DNA of 64,000 nucleotides from contig MU839117.1 of NCBI GenBank assembly GCA_030685235.1, positions 124,001 through 188,000 of the forward strand, in the 5' to 3' direction. A program made the translations under genes and the position numbers. The DNA is from Copromyces sp. CBS 386.78 (taxonomy: Eukaryota > Ascomycota > Sordariomycetes > Sordariales > Sordariaceae). Shown here piece after piece: positions 9,653-20,858 of the stretch. A model generated the notes under the pieces. That model did not search any database. It was not told the origin of the DNA and saw only the letters and a program-made list of their open reading frames with translations. Position 1 is the first letter of the stretch; the number at the start of each line of letters is the position of its first letter.

Positions 9653-12078
9653 TCAAAAAGGCTCCAACTCAGCCAGTGCCGCGCGCCTTTGAGTCCTCCA
9701 AACCACACTGTCCCTGATGCGCTTCTCCTCGGTGAACGAAGACCGTGGCCAGTCAGAGTCTCTGCTTCCTCCCATATGCCGCCCATAATATCGATAGTCC
9801 AAGCCTCGCTCGTCGAAATCCTGTGTCATCATCTGGCCCATTCCACATCGCTCTAGCTGCAGAAGACCTCCTCGCGTGGGATCGTAGCAAAGCACCGTGA
9901 GGTCTTGCCCGCTATTCGTGAACGAAACACCGCCGATCTCAGCGAAGACGTCAACTGTCTGCTTGGAACGGAAGGTCTGTGCATCGAGGATATTGATGTA
10001 GTCGGCTTCCTCAGCAGCGACGAGCACACGCTTGCCACTGCCAATCGGCGAGAACTGCAGATTCCGGACACCGGCCATTTCGGCACGTATGGTGCATACT
10101 GGCGTCGAGGACCCGTTGTTGTCTGTCCAACGGCGGGCGTCCCAGATCTTGATTGCCTTGTCCTGAAAACCTGTGGCAACTGTCCATCCATCGTCTGCCC
10201 AGGCACAAGAGAAGCCGTGGTCACGATGGCCGGAGAGCTCCTGAAGGACCTGGGGTTTCCCACCTCCCAGGGTCGACTCGGTCGTGGTGATGAAGACGTT
10301 CTTATGGTCTCCAACAGCGACACGCAGGCGACGGTCTGGAGAAACTGCCGTGCAGTTTAATGGAAAGTCGTAAACTTCGTGGGAAAGCCACTTCTCCGTG
10401 GTGATATCCAAGACGCGGAAGACAGCGTCGTTTGACGCGAAGCCAACCAAAGGTCGGTCCGAATTCCGGTCCTGATAGACTTGGGCATGGTTTGTGATGC
10501 CGCTTTGGTTGCTGGTAATGATACCCTCGTGGCAGGCTGATGACTCTGGTTCGTCAGAGTCCATATGGCGTAGTGTATACTCCCCGTTGAAGCTACCAGC
10601 TATCAGGGCGCCGTGGCCAGCGGCCATAGTGGAAACATGTGAGCCCTGGGCATCGCCGAGCTTCATTACCATCCGGGTTTTCCCCGAGACCGGGTTGAAT
10701 TGGTGTACAGCACCGGTCCCGGGATAAAAGACCTTAGTACGTGAGGTAGTCGCCAAGATGTTTCGTAGCTGAAAGTGCGACAAGTTGATATTGGACTTGA
10801 AATCCATACGCTTGAATCGGAAGAAACTATCGGTGCAGGGTAAGCTAATATCGGGACAGTTTTCCTGTGACACTAGTGAGTATATATATATTCAAGCAGG
10901 GGCAGAAGTCGAAAGCTTGTTAGACTCACATCCCATCTATCAGATTCTGGCACGTTGACATAGTTCCGATAGGTCAGGAGTCGACGTTGCCGTGCCTCCT
11001 GCCTGGTCACCCCTAGTTCTTCCCAATTTACCCCTTGAAAGTCGCATTGGTCCCCACCAAGATCTGTGTAGCGCGTCTGTGAAAGCTTCTGGGCAGCGAG
11101 GTCCGCAATCCTGCTGTACCATGGGTAGGGACCCCTAGGCAGATGCACTCCCTGTCCTCGAGGATCTGGACGGGCCCAGTCATACAAGAGTCCGGTCAGG
11201 CAGTAGTTGCTTGGACCAAGACTGGTCATGTTGTGGAAATTGGGACCGTGAGTTGGGTGAGGAAAGGTATCAAGCAACGTTGTAGGCGAAACTTGGGGGT
11301 GCACCGTATTGATGATGCTGTTTATCACCTGTGCCTGTGACGCAGTCGTCGTAGGCGGCCAGCCTTGCCCAGGTGCTGCCAGCATTTGGTTGACTAAGCC
11401 CAGGGTGAAGGGTGTGAAAGGAGCTGGAGGAGCAGGAGGGTACTGTGAGAACTGCTCTTCGTCCGATAAAGAGGAGGTCATGCTCACGGAGTCCTCATTG
11501 TCGGGCTCCATGCTCAACTCATATGGAAAGCCATGCTCGCCACCTGAGTCTGAAACATCGGTATCCATGTCGTTAGTGAGTAAGTTGGCCACTTGTAGAT
11601 AGTTCACCAAGGGAGCACCCGCATCATCAGACATGTCGACGTCGTCGGAAATATAACCGTCCATGACAGTGTAGTAGGAGGGCTGCGGATGGTGACCCAG
11701 CATTTGATCGGCACTCAGATAGTGATGACCATAGAATAGGCTCTCATTTTCGCCATCGCCGCCGTCGTCGTGATCTTCCATTTCTTGTTCGCCTTGTCCG
11801 TCTTGCTGTTGGTGCTCCTCATCCTCGACGTCTTCGTAATCGCTACCGCTCTCAGACACGTGGTTGTGTGGTTGGCTGAATACTTGAGCGCTCGCCATGT
11901 GGTACTGGTAGTTTACCCCATCCGCCTCGTCCGGGATGGTGGACATGGGGATGGTTGTCGGCCAGCTAGACCCGGCGACGGCCGAGTTTCCGGTGGGCAT
12001 GTCGGTAAAGGCGCCAGTACCGTGAATAGCCTGGGATACGTGTGATCGATTACCGTTCCGCATCTTTGTGTCGCGCAT
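9653..12078 (-). CDS. WD40-repeat protein with long acidic N-terminal region
   Basis: There are two exons in transcription order: 12078-10930 and 10864-9653 (786 residues). They are separated by a 65 bp intron with a GTGAGT donor and a CAG acceptor, which is the only nearby acceptor keeping the frame. The start is the first ATG of the open frame; a second ATG lies five codons later. The first 300 residues are low-complexity, rich in Asp, Glu, Ser and Gln, and probably disordered. The C-terminal half holds WD40-type repeats, the clearest reading GHRDHGFSCAWADDGW then KAIKIWDARRW. A motif near the end, CYDPTRGGLLQLER, resembles the short domain of unknown function that follows the propeller in some fungal WD40 proteins (I believe DUF2415, recalled, not checked). 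It probably acts as a soluble scaffold; I cannot name a pathway. The antisense frames are shadows. Confidence 0.8.
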
Positions 12079-15000
12079 AGCGACAGCTGGTGGGTAAGGC
12101 GGGAGTCCTTCAGATAGAGTTGTGTATAATGGACGGGTCGTCAATATATGGGGCGCATCGGGCGTGGTCGCGACTGAGGGGCAGGCGCACTAGCACAGTG
12201 GATTGGCCGGGTGCGTCGAAGTCATGGAAGTCGCGCACTTTACTCTGCATGCCAGTTCAGCTTCAGCCGCTGTTTGGCTGGCAATCAGAGAGTGCAGCTC
12301 CCGTCACTGGCAAGTCGAACGAAGGTTGGCTCGGCTGGTTGGGCCCGGATCGGGGGCAGAAGGGTGACGGCTGGGCTCGTCAAGTCCCGTGTCTCTCGGA
12401 GGGACGAACGGGGATTCGGAGATGGGATGGAAACTGGGTTGTCGTCTAAACTTTCGTTTCTGTGAGCCGACTGAAGCCCGCTAGATGGAAATTCCAAAAA
12501 GCGTCTGTCCCAGTGCTCGTTCGGTTCATGGAAGAGTCACGTCCATCTTACTTGTCGGACTTTGTTTCTTTGTTGGGCAAGCAGCCAGTGTGCGGGCGGT
12601 TCAGAAAGGAAGGCGGTGGTGTACAGGTGGTTACTAAGAGCAGACAGTGGAGGTGGTGCTGCAGTGCCCTCTCAGTGGCCGACCAACGAACGGCCCAAAC
12701 CGACGGGAGCGATCTTGGCCGGCTTGCCTTTTCGCTGAGCGAATGCCACTGCATAATGCGCAACTGGACGTCTTGAACCTTGGTTACCCTGCTTTGGGAT
12801 GCTGACGAGCGGGCGCCGGCTCTCTGGTAAGCGCATCAAGGACCCCAAGTCTGGGAAGAGAGACGGGCCAGGTCTGATGTTTGATTGGACTCGAATAACC
12901 AAGATAGACTTGGGACGGGACCCACTGTTCACAGGCCTTCTCTAGTTTCCGATCGAGTCGTATTCATGTTCTAGATGTCACTGCGCTTTTGCGAGCGGAT
13001 AGGGCGCTTATCGACGGCTACTTGAAGCCATCTCAATAGTGATTGACGGCAGTGATAGTTGTGTCTTCAAGTAGCCGGTTGATGCCTGTACCTAGATGGG
13101 AGAAGAGGTGTTAAGGATCCGATGCTATAGAGAATCCCAACCTGACCCCCAACCAAGTTGGAGCCTGAAGAGAAACCGAAGAGACCAGACAGGCCTGCCG
13201 AGCAGCCACCTCACCACAGCGACCGCAGCTTTCCCAGCTGATGAGGTGTGTCATGAAATCCTCACAGTGCGAAACAACCAGTGTCTCTCACTTCCACTTG
13301 ACAAGCAAACTGTTGTCCACTGACACCGAGAACATGAACCCGAGATAGATGCAGCTCCCTGCCATTCCGACTTGAGAGAGAGCCAACCGACTCATCTCAT
13401 CGAAGGAAGGTCCTTGTGAACTTTGAATGAAAAAGGTACGCATGAGTCTTGGGAGTCAGTGTCGTCTTGACTGAACGTGACTAAACCGGGAGAAAGTGGG
13501 AAAAAAAAAAAAAAAAAACAGGTAGCGTGGCGGCAAGCGGGAGGTCTGATTCGGGTTCGGCTCTCGTTTCTTCAACAAATAGAAAGCATCTGCAATGGTG
13601 CAGTTGGGGTGCAGTTGGATCATCCAATGCGAATATGCGATGCAAAGTATACATGACAGCAGCAGCTTGTGAGAATGCGGGCTCGCGGGGCGGGCGGGAT
13701 AACGGAACCGTCCCAGAATGAAGTCAGTTGACAAAGATCATCCTTGTATCCCGCCCGTCCTGTATTCTCTGTTATTGCACTGTTAAGAAGTAACACCTTT
13801 AAGCACAGCTATCACTAACAGTGTCAGGTGTAAGCGATACTGGGAACCCACCTGCTGCATCCCGACGGAATGAATCCTCAAATGGCTTCAGCGTCTGGGT
13901 CTGTGCACCATCCGTTCCCTCGCTCGATACAACACCACCATGGTACCATCCAGACAAGCACACCAGACAAGTTCCGGATTCTTGGAAAACGGAAGCACGG
14001 GAGACTTGGTGAGTGTGAGGAACAGAGAGGGCGAAGGGTAAGGTAGGTTGGCAGGTCGGTTGGCAGGTCGCTCGCTTCACTGCCAAAGTCAGCCGTCCTC
14101 TCTCTCCCCGGCTCTTTTCAACCATGCGAGACACTTCCAGGCTGGGATTACTTCAACAGCCGCACCTAGCGACGAGCCGTCTGCTACCCCATCAGGCTGC
14201 CCTTTGCCGCTCGGCACAGGTATATCTCACTGGCTGAAGATTAGATCATGTCGGCGAGGGCATGCAAAAGAATTACCACGCGCGGGGGGCCATCCCCATG
14301 CACACGACCAAAGAATATGGAAGAGACACTGCGAATTCTTGGAATCTCACAACGACGGAAGGCCTCGGCGCATGAAATATGATATTCCCAGCATCGCCAA
14401 GCTCGGCGGGAAATACCTCATAACTTACCAATAATGGCTTTTCACATTAAGGACATCTCAGCTTTCGATCCCATACCTCAACCGGATAAAAGAGTCATGA
14501 ATGTGATACATCGCCTTAAAAGACCATTGAAGCCCGCCCTGCTTACCTTCACCGGTCCATATTCTTTTCCCGGTCAGTATCGTCTCTCTGAAATACCACT
14601 GTTACTTCAGCAAGATCAGTCCCTGCGACTCAAGTCTCAAGTCATCTCTCACAGAACCTCTCAATGTTTACCAGAGAGTTCGGACTAAAACTCTGGTAAT
14701 ACAGAGAACGTAAGACCCGTTCGTGACAGAAGGACATGTTTGTCCTACAAGAGTTGCGTTCCTTCGAGTTACGAGCCTACATCTGCCGTATTACAGACCA
14801 GCCGCCGCGCGGTCTGTGCCTCTGTGCCTCTATATATCTACTAGACTACTTACTATCCGCATCCGCTTACCACCCTTACCACACCATTCACAGAGGTTCA
14901 CACACACCAACTTCGCCCATCACCTTCATCCTCGCTTTTATACCCCCGTCGCCCCCCACATTATTACCTGGGTTTTATACATCATGTTGCCTGCCATAAC

Positions 15001-15917
15001 CTGCTTCACTCGGCACAGGTCACACAAGAACTGGCGTCAGTCAGACAGTTGATTCATCCATCCCCTTCATACATAACCACCTTCCTCCATCCTTACACCC
15101 CTCCACGGTTGACTAGCCAAAGATATCTGACCTGACAAAGACGGTCGACACCCTTCTGTTATCCCTCACTTCCTCCTAGATGTGAGTTATCATCGACTAT
15201 CCACCATCTTGAGAGAGATTCTCATTCGCTTTGAATCTTGCCGTCCAAAAACGCGGCTGGAAAGAAAGGCAGATGATAATTGTTAGATGTCTGCACCATA
15301 CGATCGAACTTCACAGTCCACCACCCATCCTGTAATCGCGCAATCCGGGATCCGATTTTAAGGGGAAAAAAGAATGGGGCCATTGTTCGCTTGGCTATGT
15401 AGACTGACCTACCACTTGCCGTATGTTGTACTTGCCCCTGTCTGCCTTCGGATAGCTACATGTATTATGGAAAACGTACATGTTGGTTTGTGTACAGTGG
15501 CGCTTTTCTGTGCTCGTGCTTGCTTCGGCTGCTCTGAGGTGCGGTGCAATGCGGCGATGTTCGGAGGTGATTTATTGTGACTAGACTGCCGACCAACTCG
15601 ATGGATGATTGAGGGGAGAGAGGAATAAACAAAAAGGCAGACCAAAAAAGGAAGTATTCTTTTCCACATAACAATGATGTCTGAGTTTAACCCTATTAAC
15701 AAAACCCGCCTGCCAAACCCCATCAACGAACCACCAAACTGCCACATTAATATCTTATTCGCCTTGTCCAAGATGATGAATATGAAAAGAAACAGAGGGC
15801 TGGTGGTTCAATACATCATCCCATTCCTTCTTTTTCCAACAATCACCGAACCTCCTGACAAAGTTCTTAGTACTTTAAACACAACTCCAACACAACACAA
15901 TAACACCACATCAAAAC
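12079..15917. other. Large intergenic region between WD40 gene and chitin synthase
   Basis: This 3.8 kb holds the promoter of the WD40 gene on one side and the 3' UTR of the chitin synthase on the other. I see an 18-base A run near 13501, a 13-base perfect hairpin at 13015-13077 and a 9-base hairpin at 14668-14699. A strongly pyrimidine-rich + strand segment at about 14830-15180 resembles a fungal promoter/leader but is followed by no convincing ORF. It could start a non-coding transcript. Confidence 0.5.
13015..13077. repeat. 13-base perfect inverted repeat (hairpin)
   Basis: CGGCTACTTGAAG at 13015-13027 is exactly complementary to 13065-13077, leaving a 37-base loop. There is no obvious target duplication. 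Confidence 0.6.
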
Positions 15918-18900
15918 TTAAGCATCCGAAAAGTAGTCATCAAAGTGTCTCCCCTGCTCGTGGCCCCTGGGCTGACTGCTCCAGCCATTACTGCCCCCTA
16001 CTCCGGACATGACGTTGTCCCTCGAGCCAGCCCAGTAGGTGCTCCGGACGCGCCTGTCGCGCTCAAACTCGGCCCAGCGCTTCATGGTGATCATGCTGCT
16101 ATCAAACTCTCCCTCGGCTTCGCCGTGGCCGCCCTTGCTTGCCTTTTCGCCGGCCGTCTTGCGCGTCTCGCCCCACGAGAAGTCGTCGAACTTCCAGAAG
16201 GCGTATGTGGGCAGAATAAAGTTCCACACGGGCAGGGAGAGCAGGTAGATGAACATCCAGACGACGTAGGACCAGCTGTGGGCGGTGACAACGACGAGGA
16301 CGGCCGGGAGACCGAGGATGAGACCAAGGAGGACGAGCGGGATGATTTGTGGCGGCGAGTGGATGATCGAGATGATGACTATTTATCACACGTTAGTACT
16401 TAGTCGTTCAAAAAGGGAAGAGAAAAATCAGGGGCGGTGGCTACTCACCAACATAGAAAGTAAAGCCGATGGCGGCAGGCAACACGAGGGTACCAACCAA
16501 CTCGATACCGACAACGAACTGCATACTGAAACAGAAGGTACCGCAAAGATCGCGCACGAGGACAAGCTCCATCAGGTTGTGAATCGTCGAGTTGATCCAT
16601 CTGCGGCGCTGCGAGAGCAACACCATGAACTCCTCGGGGACGGTGGTCTTGCAAACGGCCTGGGGCACAAACACCTGCTTACGCTTGGGGAACGTGCGCA
16701 GCATGAGTGTACTGAGGTAACGATCCTCACCAAGGAGCAAGAGGTTCTTCTTGTGCAGGGTATCGACAACGTTCTCAGAGTAATGTTCGACGACGTCGGG
16801 GTTGGCCAGGATAGGGACCCAGTAGTTCTGGCCGCCCTTGGGCGCCTTGATGCGGTACATGCAGAAACAGCCGGGAAGACAGGTGACACCACCAAAGACG
16901 GACTCGAAAGCCTTGGCGAGATGATGAGAGACGAAGTATTCAAACACCTGGATGGCGGAAACCCAGCTTGCTCGCTTGTTGGCAATCTTGGTCTCGCCAC
17001 AAAGACCCATGATTTCAGGATCCTTGACCATCGCTGAGATCATGTGCGTGAGACTGTCGGGGAAGACCTTGGTATCGGCGTCAACCATGAGCACGATTTC
17101 GTAGAAGTCGGGAGAAATGCCCGTGATCTTCCACATGCCGTTGAACATCTCATACTCCAACTCGGTCATACGCTCGTCGAACATCACCTTCTGGAGGAAG
17201 GACATGAGGATGATCTGACTGTCACGCTTGCCACGGTTTCCAGGCTTCGACTTGGAGGCTTCAGCAGGAGTACCGCACTTCACAACGCACATCATAGGAA
17301 CACGCTGTTGCTTCTCCAGAGGAATGGCAGAGTTAGTGCCATAATCGTAGAAGCCGGCGTAGACCTTGGCCATGTTATGGCGCTTGGAACCAGTTGCAAC
17401 CGCAACATAAGAGAATGGCTCAACATCGTCGGGGTGAATCGTGTGGTCCTTCATCATGCTGAGAATGATATCGGGGGTCGACTGTGTCTCTCCATGGCCC
17501 TTGATCATACCATCGCAAATAACGAGGATGACTTTGTGACTGTTGGGGTAGTCCGTCATAGCAATCGAGTCCAGAGTGGTACGAACACCCATCTCACCCT
17601 CGGAGTAAGCTGTGACAAGGCAGATGGTATGAGCCAGCGGGAAGCCGAACGGCATCCAGTCGGCAGGCGGTTGAGGAACGACAGCTTCGTGAATGAAACC
17701 GGCAGGACCTGGGCCATCTGCGGGACTGCTGCTTGATGCGTAAGGGTCAGATTTGAGGAATTCCGATCGGCTCTCGTTCCCTTGGCCGTACATCGCTCCT
17801 GGATGGAGCAGTTGGCCAGCGGCGTTCTGGCTTGCCATAGTTGTTGGAAGTCCGGACTTCCTATTGCCGCGCTCATTGCCGTAGACGGTAGAAAAACGAG
17901 AGTGGGTGGGCAAGAAAGCACTGCTGCGCTTGCTTTGGCGATCTGAGCTTCCAGCGACACTACTACCAATGTCTCCTGGGAACCTTGGGGGAGCTCTGTA
18001 AATGTCTTCAGTCCAGTCTTCAATCTGGCGGTTTCGCTTCCGCTGGTCAGACGTCTGGGAGGTCTTAGCAGCCGCATACGTCTTGCTGATGAACCATTGG
18101 AAGATCAAGGCCAGAACGAATCTGGCGAGGACGACTGCAAGAATAAGGACGAGGGACACGTAGAGAACGACCTTGGATGCAATGCAGCCGACTGTCTCGG
18201 TATCCACCGAACCGACCTTGATGATCTCCTCGAAACACTCGGCAATCTGCTTGTCTTTGCTCGACTGGAAGGCATGGGTAATATCGCGTCCGCGAAAAGC
18301 CTGGTTTCCAGCAGTGTTCTTATCCCTCAGCTCCTTGAAGCGGTTGGGAATCGTGACTTGAGTGTCGTTGAACCAGTGAAGCAGATCGAGGTCGAGAACA
18401 TGGCCAGAGTAAACAACTAGGTTTCGAGAGCTGTTCTTGATGTCGTCCCACGTAAAGTAGACATCAGCGGCGTCCTTAAGGCCTAGATAGAAAGAGTCTC
18501 TGGCGGTTTGGGTTGTGTGGCAGGCATAGCCCAGGTAGTAAGGTATCGTGGTGTTAGGCTTGGATGAACCATCTTGGTTGAACGTGGTACAAGGGAAGTA
18601 CCACGCCAGATTGCCGCTCTTATCGCTTGGCACATCGGACTTCTCTTGCTTGGTGATAAGACCCTTGCACTTGCCGTTGACGTTCTGGAACAGGAAACTG
18701 CCGTCCTGTCCACCGTAACGCGTAGGCAAGTCATAGATAATGTTGGCACCCAAACCGTCCAGGCGGCGAGGGATACCCTCAGCCGGAGGATGGTGAGATT
18801 TGGTGAGGTCATATGCGGATCCGTGGAAGATCATGTATCCAGGCCCAACCTCATTGATGCGCAACCGGAGCGGAGGTGTACCGCAAACCACCTGGGTAAA

Positions 18901-19680
18901 GCCGAAAGTGATGAAACCGACAAAGCCCATGATGAGCAGAATAATGCTGATCAGACCCATCTTCTCTCTCCACGCCCTCTGTTGAGCCTTTTCGGGCATG
19001 CCGAAACACTTGAGGACAAAGCCAGGGCACCAGAAGGTGACGAATCCGCAGTAGACGTTCCAAAAGCTCGGGGGTGGAAGTCCTCCGGGCTTTGCGCGCT
19101 TTCCCTTTGAATCCTTGACGATCTTGCCATGTCTCGTGGTATCCGATTTCCGCCGACGTCGTCTCTCATCGCCGGACTTTTCAGTTTCGATAACCCGGTT
19201 TTTCGTTGAGTGGTTTCTCCTGGGGGGGGACTCCTCGGAAATATCGTCGTCGTTCCTCGAGCCAGTTCCCGATACGTCGTCCGTCACTCCCTCCAAATCC
19301 TCGTATATCGGGTCGTTTCCGGTTGAAGACGGCAGGGTGTTCATGTTGGCCGCATGTTTTCGGTAGTGGTAGTTGGGATGGTCTTTTCCAATCCTGTTGC
19401 GTTCCGGTCGAATCAAACTCCTCTTCCGCTGAGGCACGCCGGATGCATGTCCGGGCTCGGGGGACGGCGACAAATGGTCCCTTTCGACATTGGGGTTCGG
19501 AGACGGGAGGGTTTCTGGAAATGAAGATATCGATGGTACACGTTGTCGCTGGCTTGGTCGTGGGGCATATCCGGCCTCGACATCGGCGGGTGGTGGTCGA
19601 CTGCGGCGCGAACCGCTTTGCCGGTAGCTGCGTCGCTCCTCATACGAAGGCGACGCCCCCGGCCTCTGAGGAAGAGACAT
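15918..19680 (-). CDS. chs-4: Class IV chitin synthase (yeast Chs3 type)
   Basis: This plasma-membrane enzyme polymerises UDP-GlcNAc into chitin. Two exons, 19680-16449 and 16378-15918, give 1230 residues. The 70 bp intron has a GTGAGT donor and a TAG acceptor and interrupts the C-terminal membrane region. The start at 19680 ([10 protein letters not shown]) is the first ATG of the frame; the open frame upstream lacks one. A basic, disordered N-terminus of about 200 residues is followed by two membrane segments (the second near 240-260). A cytochrome b5-like region (including [10 protein letters not shown]) comes next, then a third helix near 500-525. The catalytic GT2 domain carries VDAD near residue 865, [10 protein letters not shown] near 986 and QRRRWINST near 1022. 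Several C-terminal helices end the protein. Domain order and absence of a myosin head place it in class IV, equivalent to yeast Chs3 and Neurospora chs-4. Confidence 0.95.
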
Positions 19681-19865
19681 GATGCTACTATATGAAGCGG
19701 GACGGTCAGCGAGCCCAGAATCTGATAGAAGACCGAAGAGTCGCTGGTATGTTTGGTAGAGACGTGGGAGAGCCAACGTCACTTGTCGCGTCGCAACTGG
19801 GAAGCAGTCGGTCGGCGCAGGGAATGGCGAGACGAAGTGAGGATTGTCTTTTTGCACGAATCAGG

Positions 19866-19922
19866 CTATACCAAATAGTAGCATATTGAATAGAAGATGA
19901 GTTATGAGGAAAATCTACTTAC
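19866..19922 (-). other. Candidate 5'-UTR intron of the chitin synthase
   Basis: On the minus strand a perfect GTAAGT donor (19922-19917) is followed 57 bases on by a TATAG acceptor, about 185 bases before the chosen start codon. It would not alter the protein. This is inferred from splice consensus only. Confidence 0.4.
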
Positions 19923-20501
19923 AAATCTTGTGAACGAGAGGCGGCTCGTCCCAGTTCCAATTGTTTGCAATGCGGAACCAACGAGGTTGGAATACTGGGC
20001 TGCCCTGGCAGGCCTAAAAGCAGAGTTGACGGTGTTTCTCAGGAGACGGGAAGGCCAGAAGGGGGGGCGCAGGCGCTCTTTCAGGCACCCAATTAGACCA
20101 ATGATATGCGGCCGTCTTGTTGGCTGTTTCCCAGAGCCAAGGAAGAGAAACCCGACGACCTGAACCTGGAATTGGCAATCAGCTTGCGCACTAACCTCGC
20201 CCAGCCCGCTCGTTTTTGTTCTTTTCTGTCCCTTTTTCAATCCAGATCCCTCGATTCCACTCTCCTCCCTGAGATACCCTCCCTCCTCTCCAACACTTTA
20301 CCGCGCCAGCGCGTGGCCATGAAAGGCTCACACAGCCCAGCTTGCAATTGTCGCCCTGGAAAAAGTCTTTGATGTTCGGTTCTGCAGAGCGGACCGTTCC
20401 AGCGTGATGGTCCCTGCCCTGACAAGCTGCCGGGCGTCTTCTCCTAGTGCTTGCGTCAGGTGCCAGGGAACACTGGAGACGGCGGGAAGCAGGCAGGGTC
20501 G

Positions 20502-20858
20502 ATGCAACCAAGCGCCGATTTTACAGGTACTTGTTTAGGTCATGCAGTAGCTGGACATGTCAATATGCAGGACACGGACAGAAACGTGGAGGATGAGGCC
20601 GACGACAGATGTTTCAACAGTCTTTATCATGAAAGCATGGAAAACATCATCTCAGCAACAGTGACGGGAGCTGTTGAACAAAACCCAACAAGAGAGAGTT
20701 GTGAAGAGCTTCTGAAACCGGTCTGGAATGCAAACCACCAAAATGCGCACGAACGCCTCCGCTGTGCCTGTTGGGATGCAGCTCTGAACCGGGATGGCAG
20801 TGGGAACCCCAAGTGGCCTAGTTTCGTTCTAGACCAAAGCGCAACAGAGATTGGATGA
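20502..20858 (+). CDS. Possible small ORF, unrecognised (low confidence)
   Basis: A 118-codon ATG-initiated frame lies 0.8 kb from the chitin synthase start on the opposite strand, downstream of a pyrimidine-rich leader. It is hydrophilic with scattered Cys and no motif I know. Nothing proves it is translated; it may be chance. Confidence 0.15.
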   Translation: MQPSADFTGTCLGHAVAGHVNMQDTDRNVEDEADDRCFNSLYHESMENIISATVTGAVEQNPTRESCEELLKPVWNANHQNAHERLRCACWDAALNRDGSGNPKWPSFVLDQSATEIG

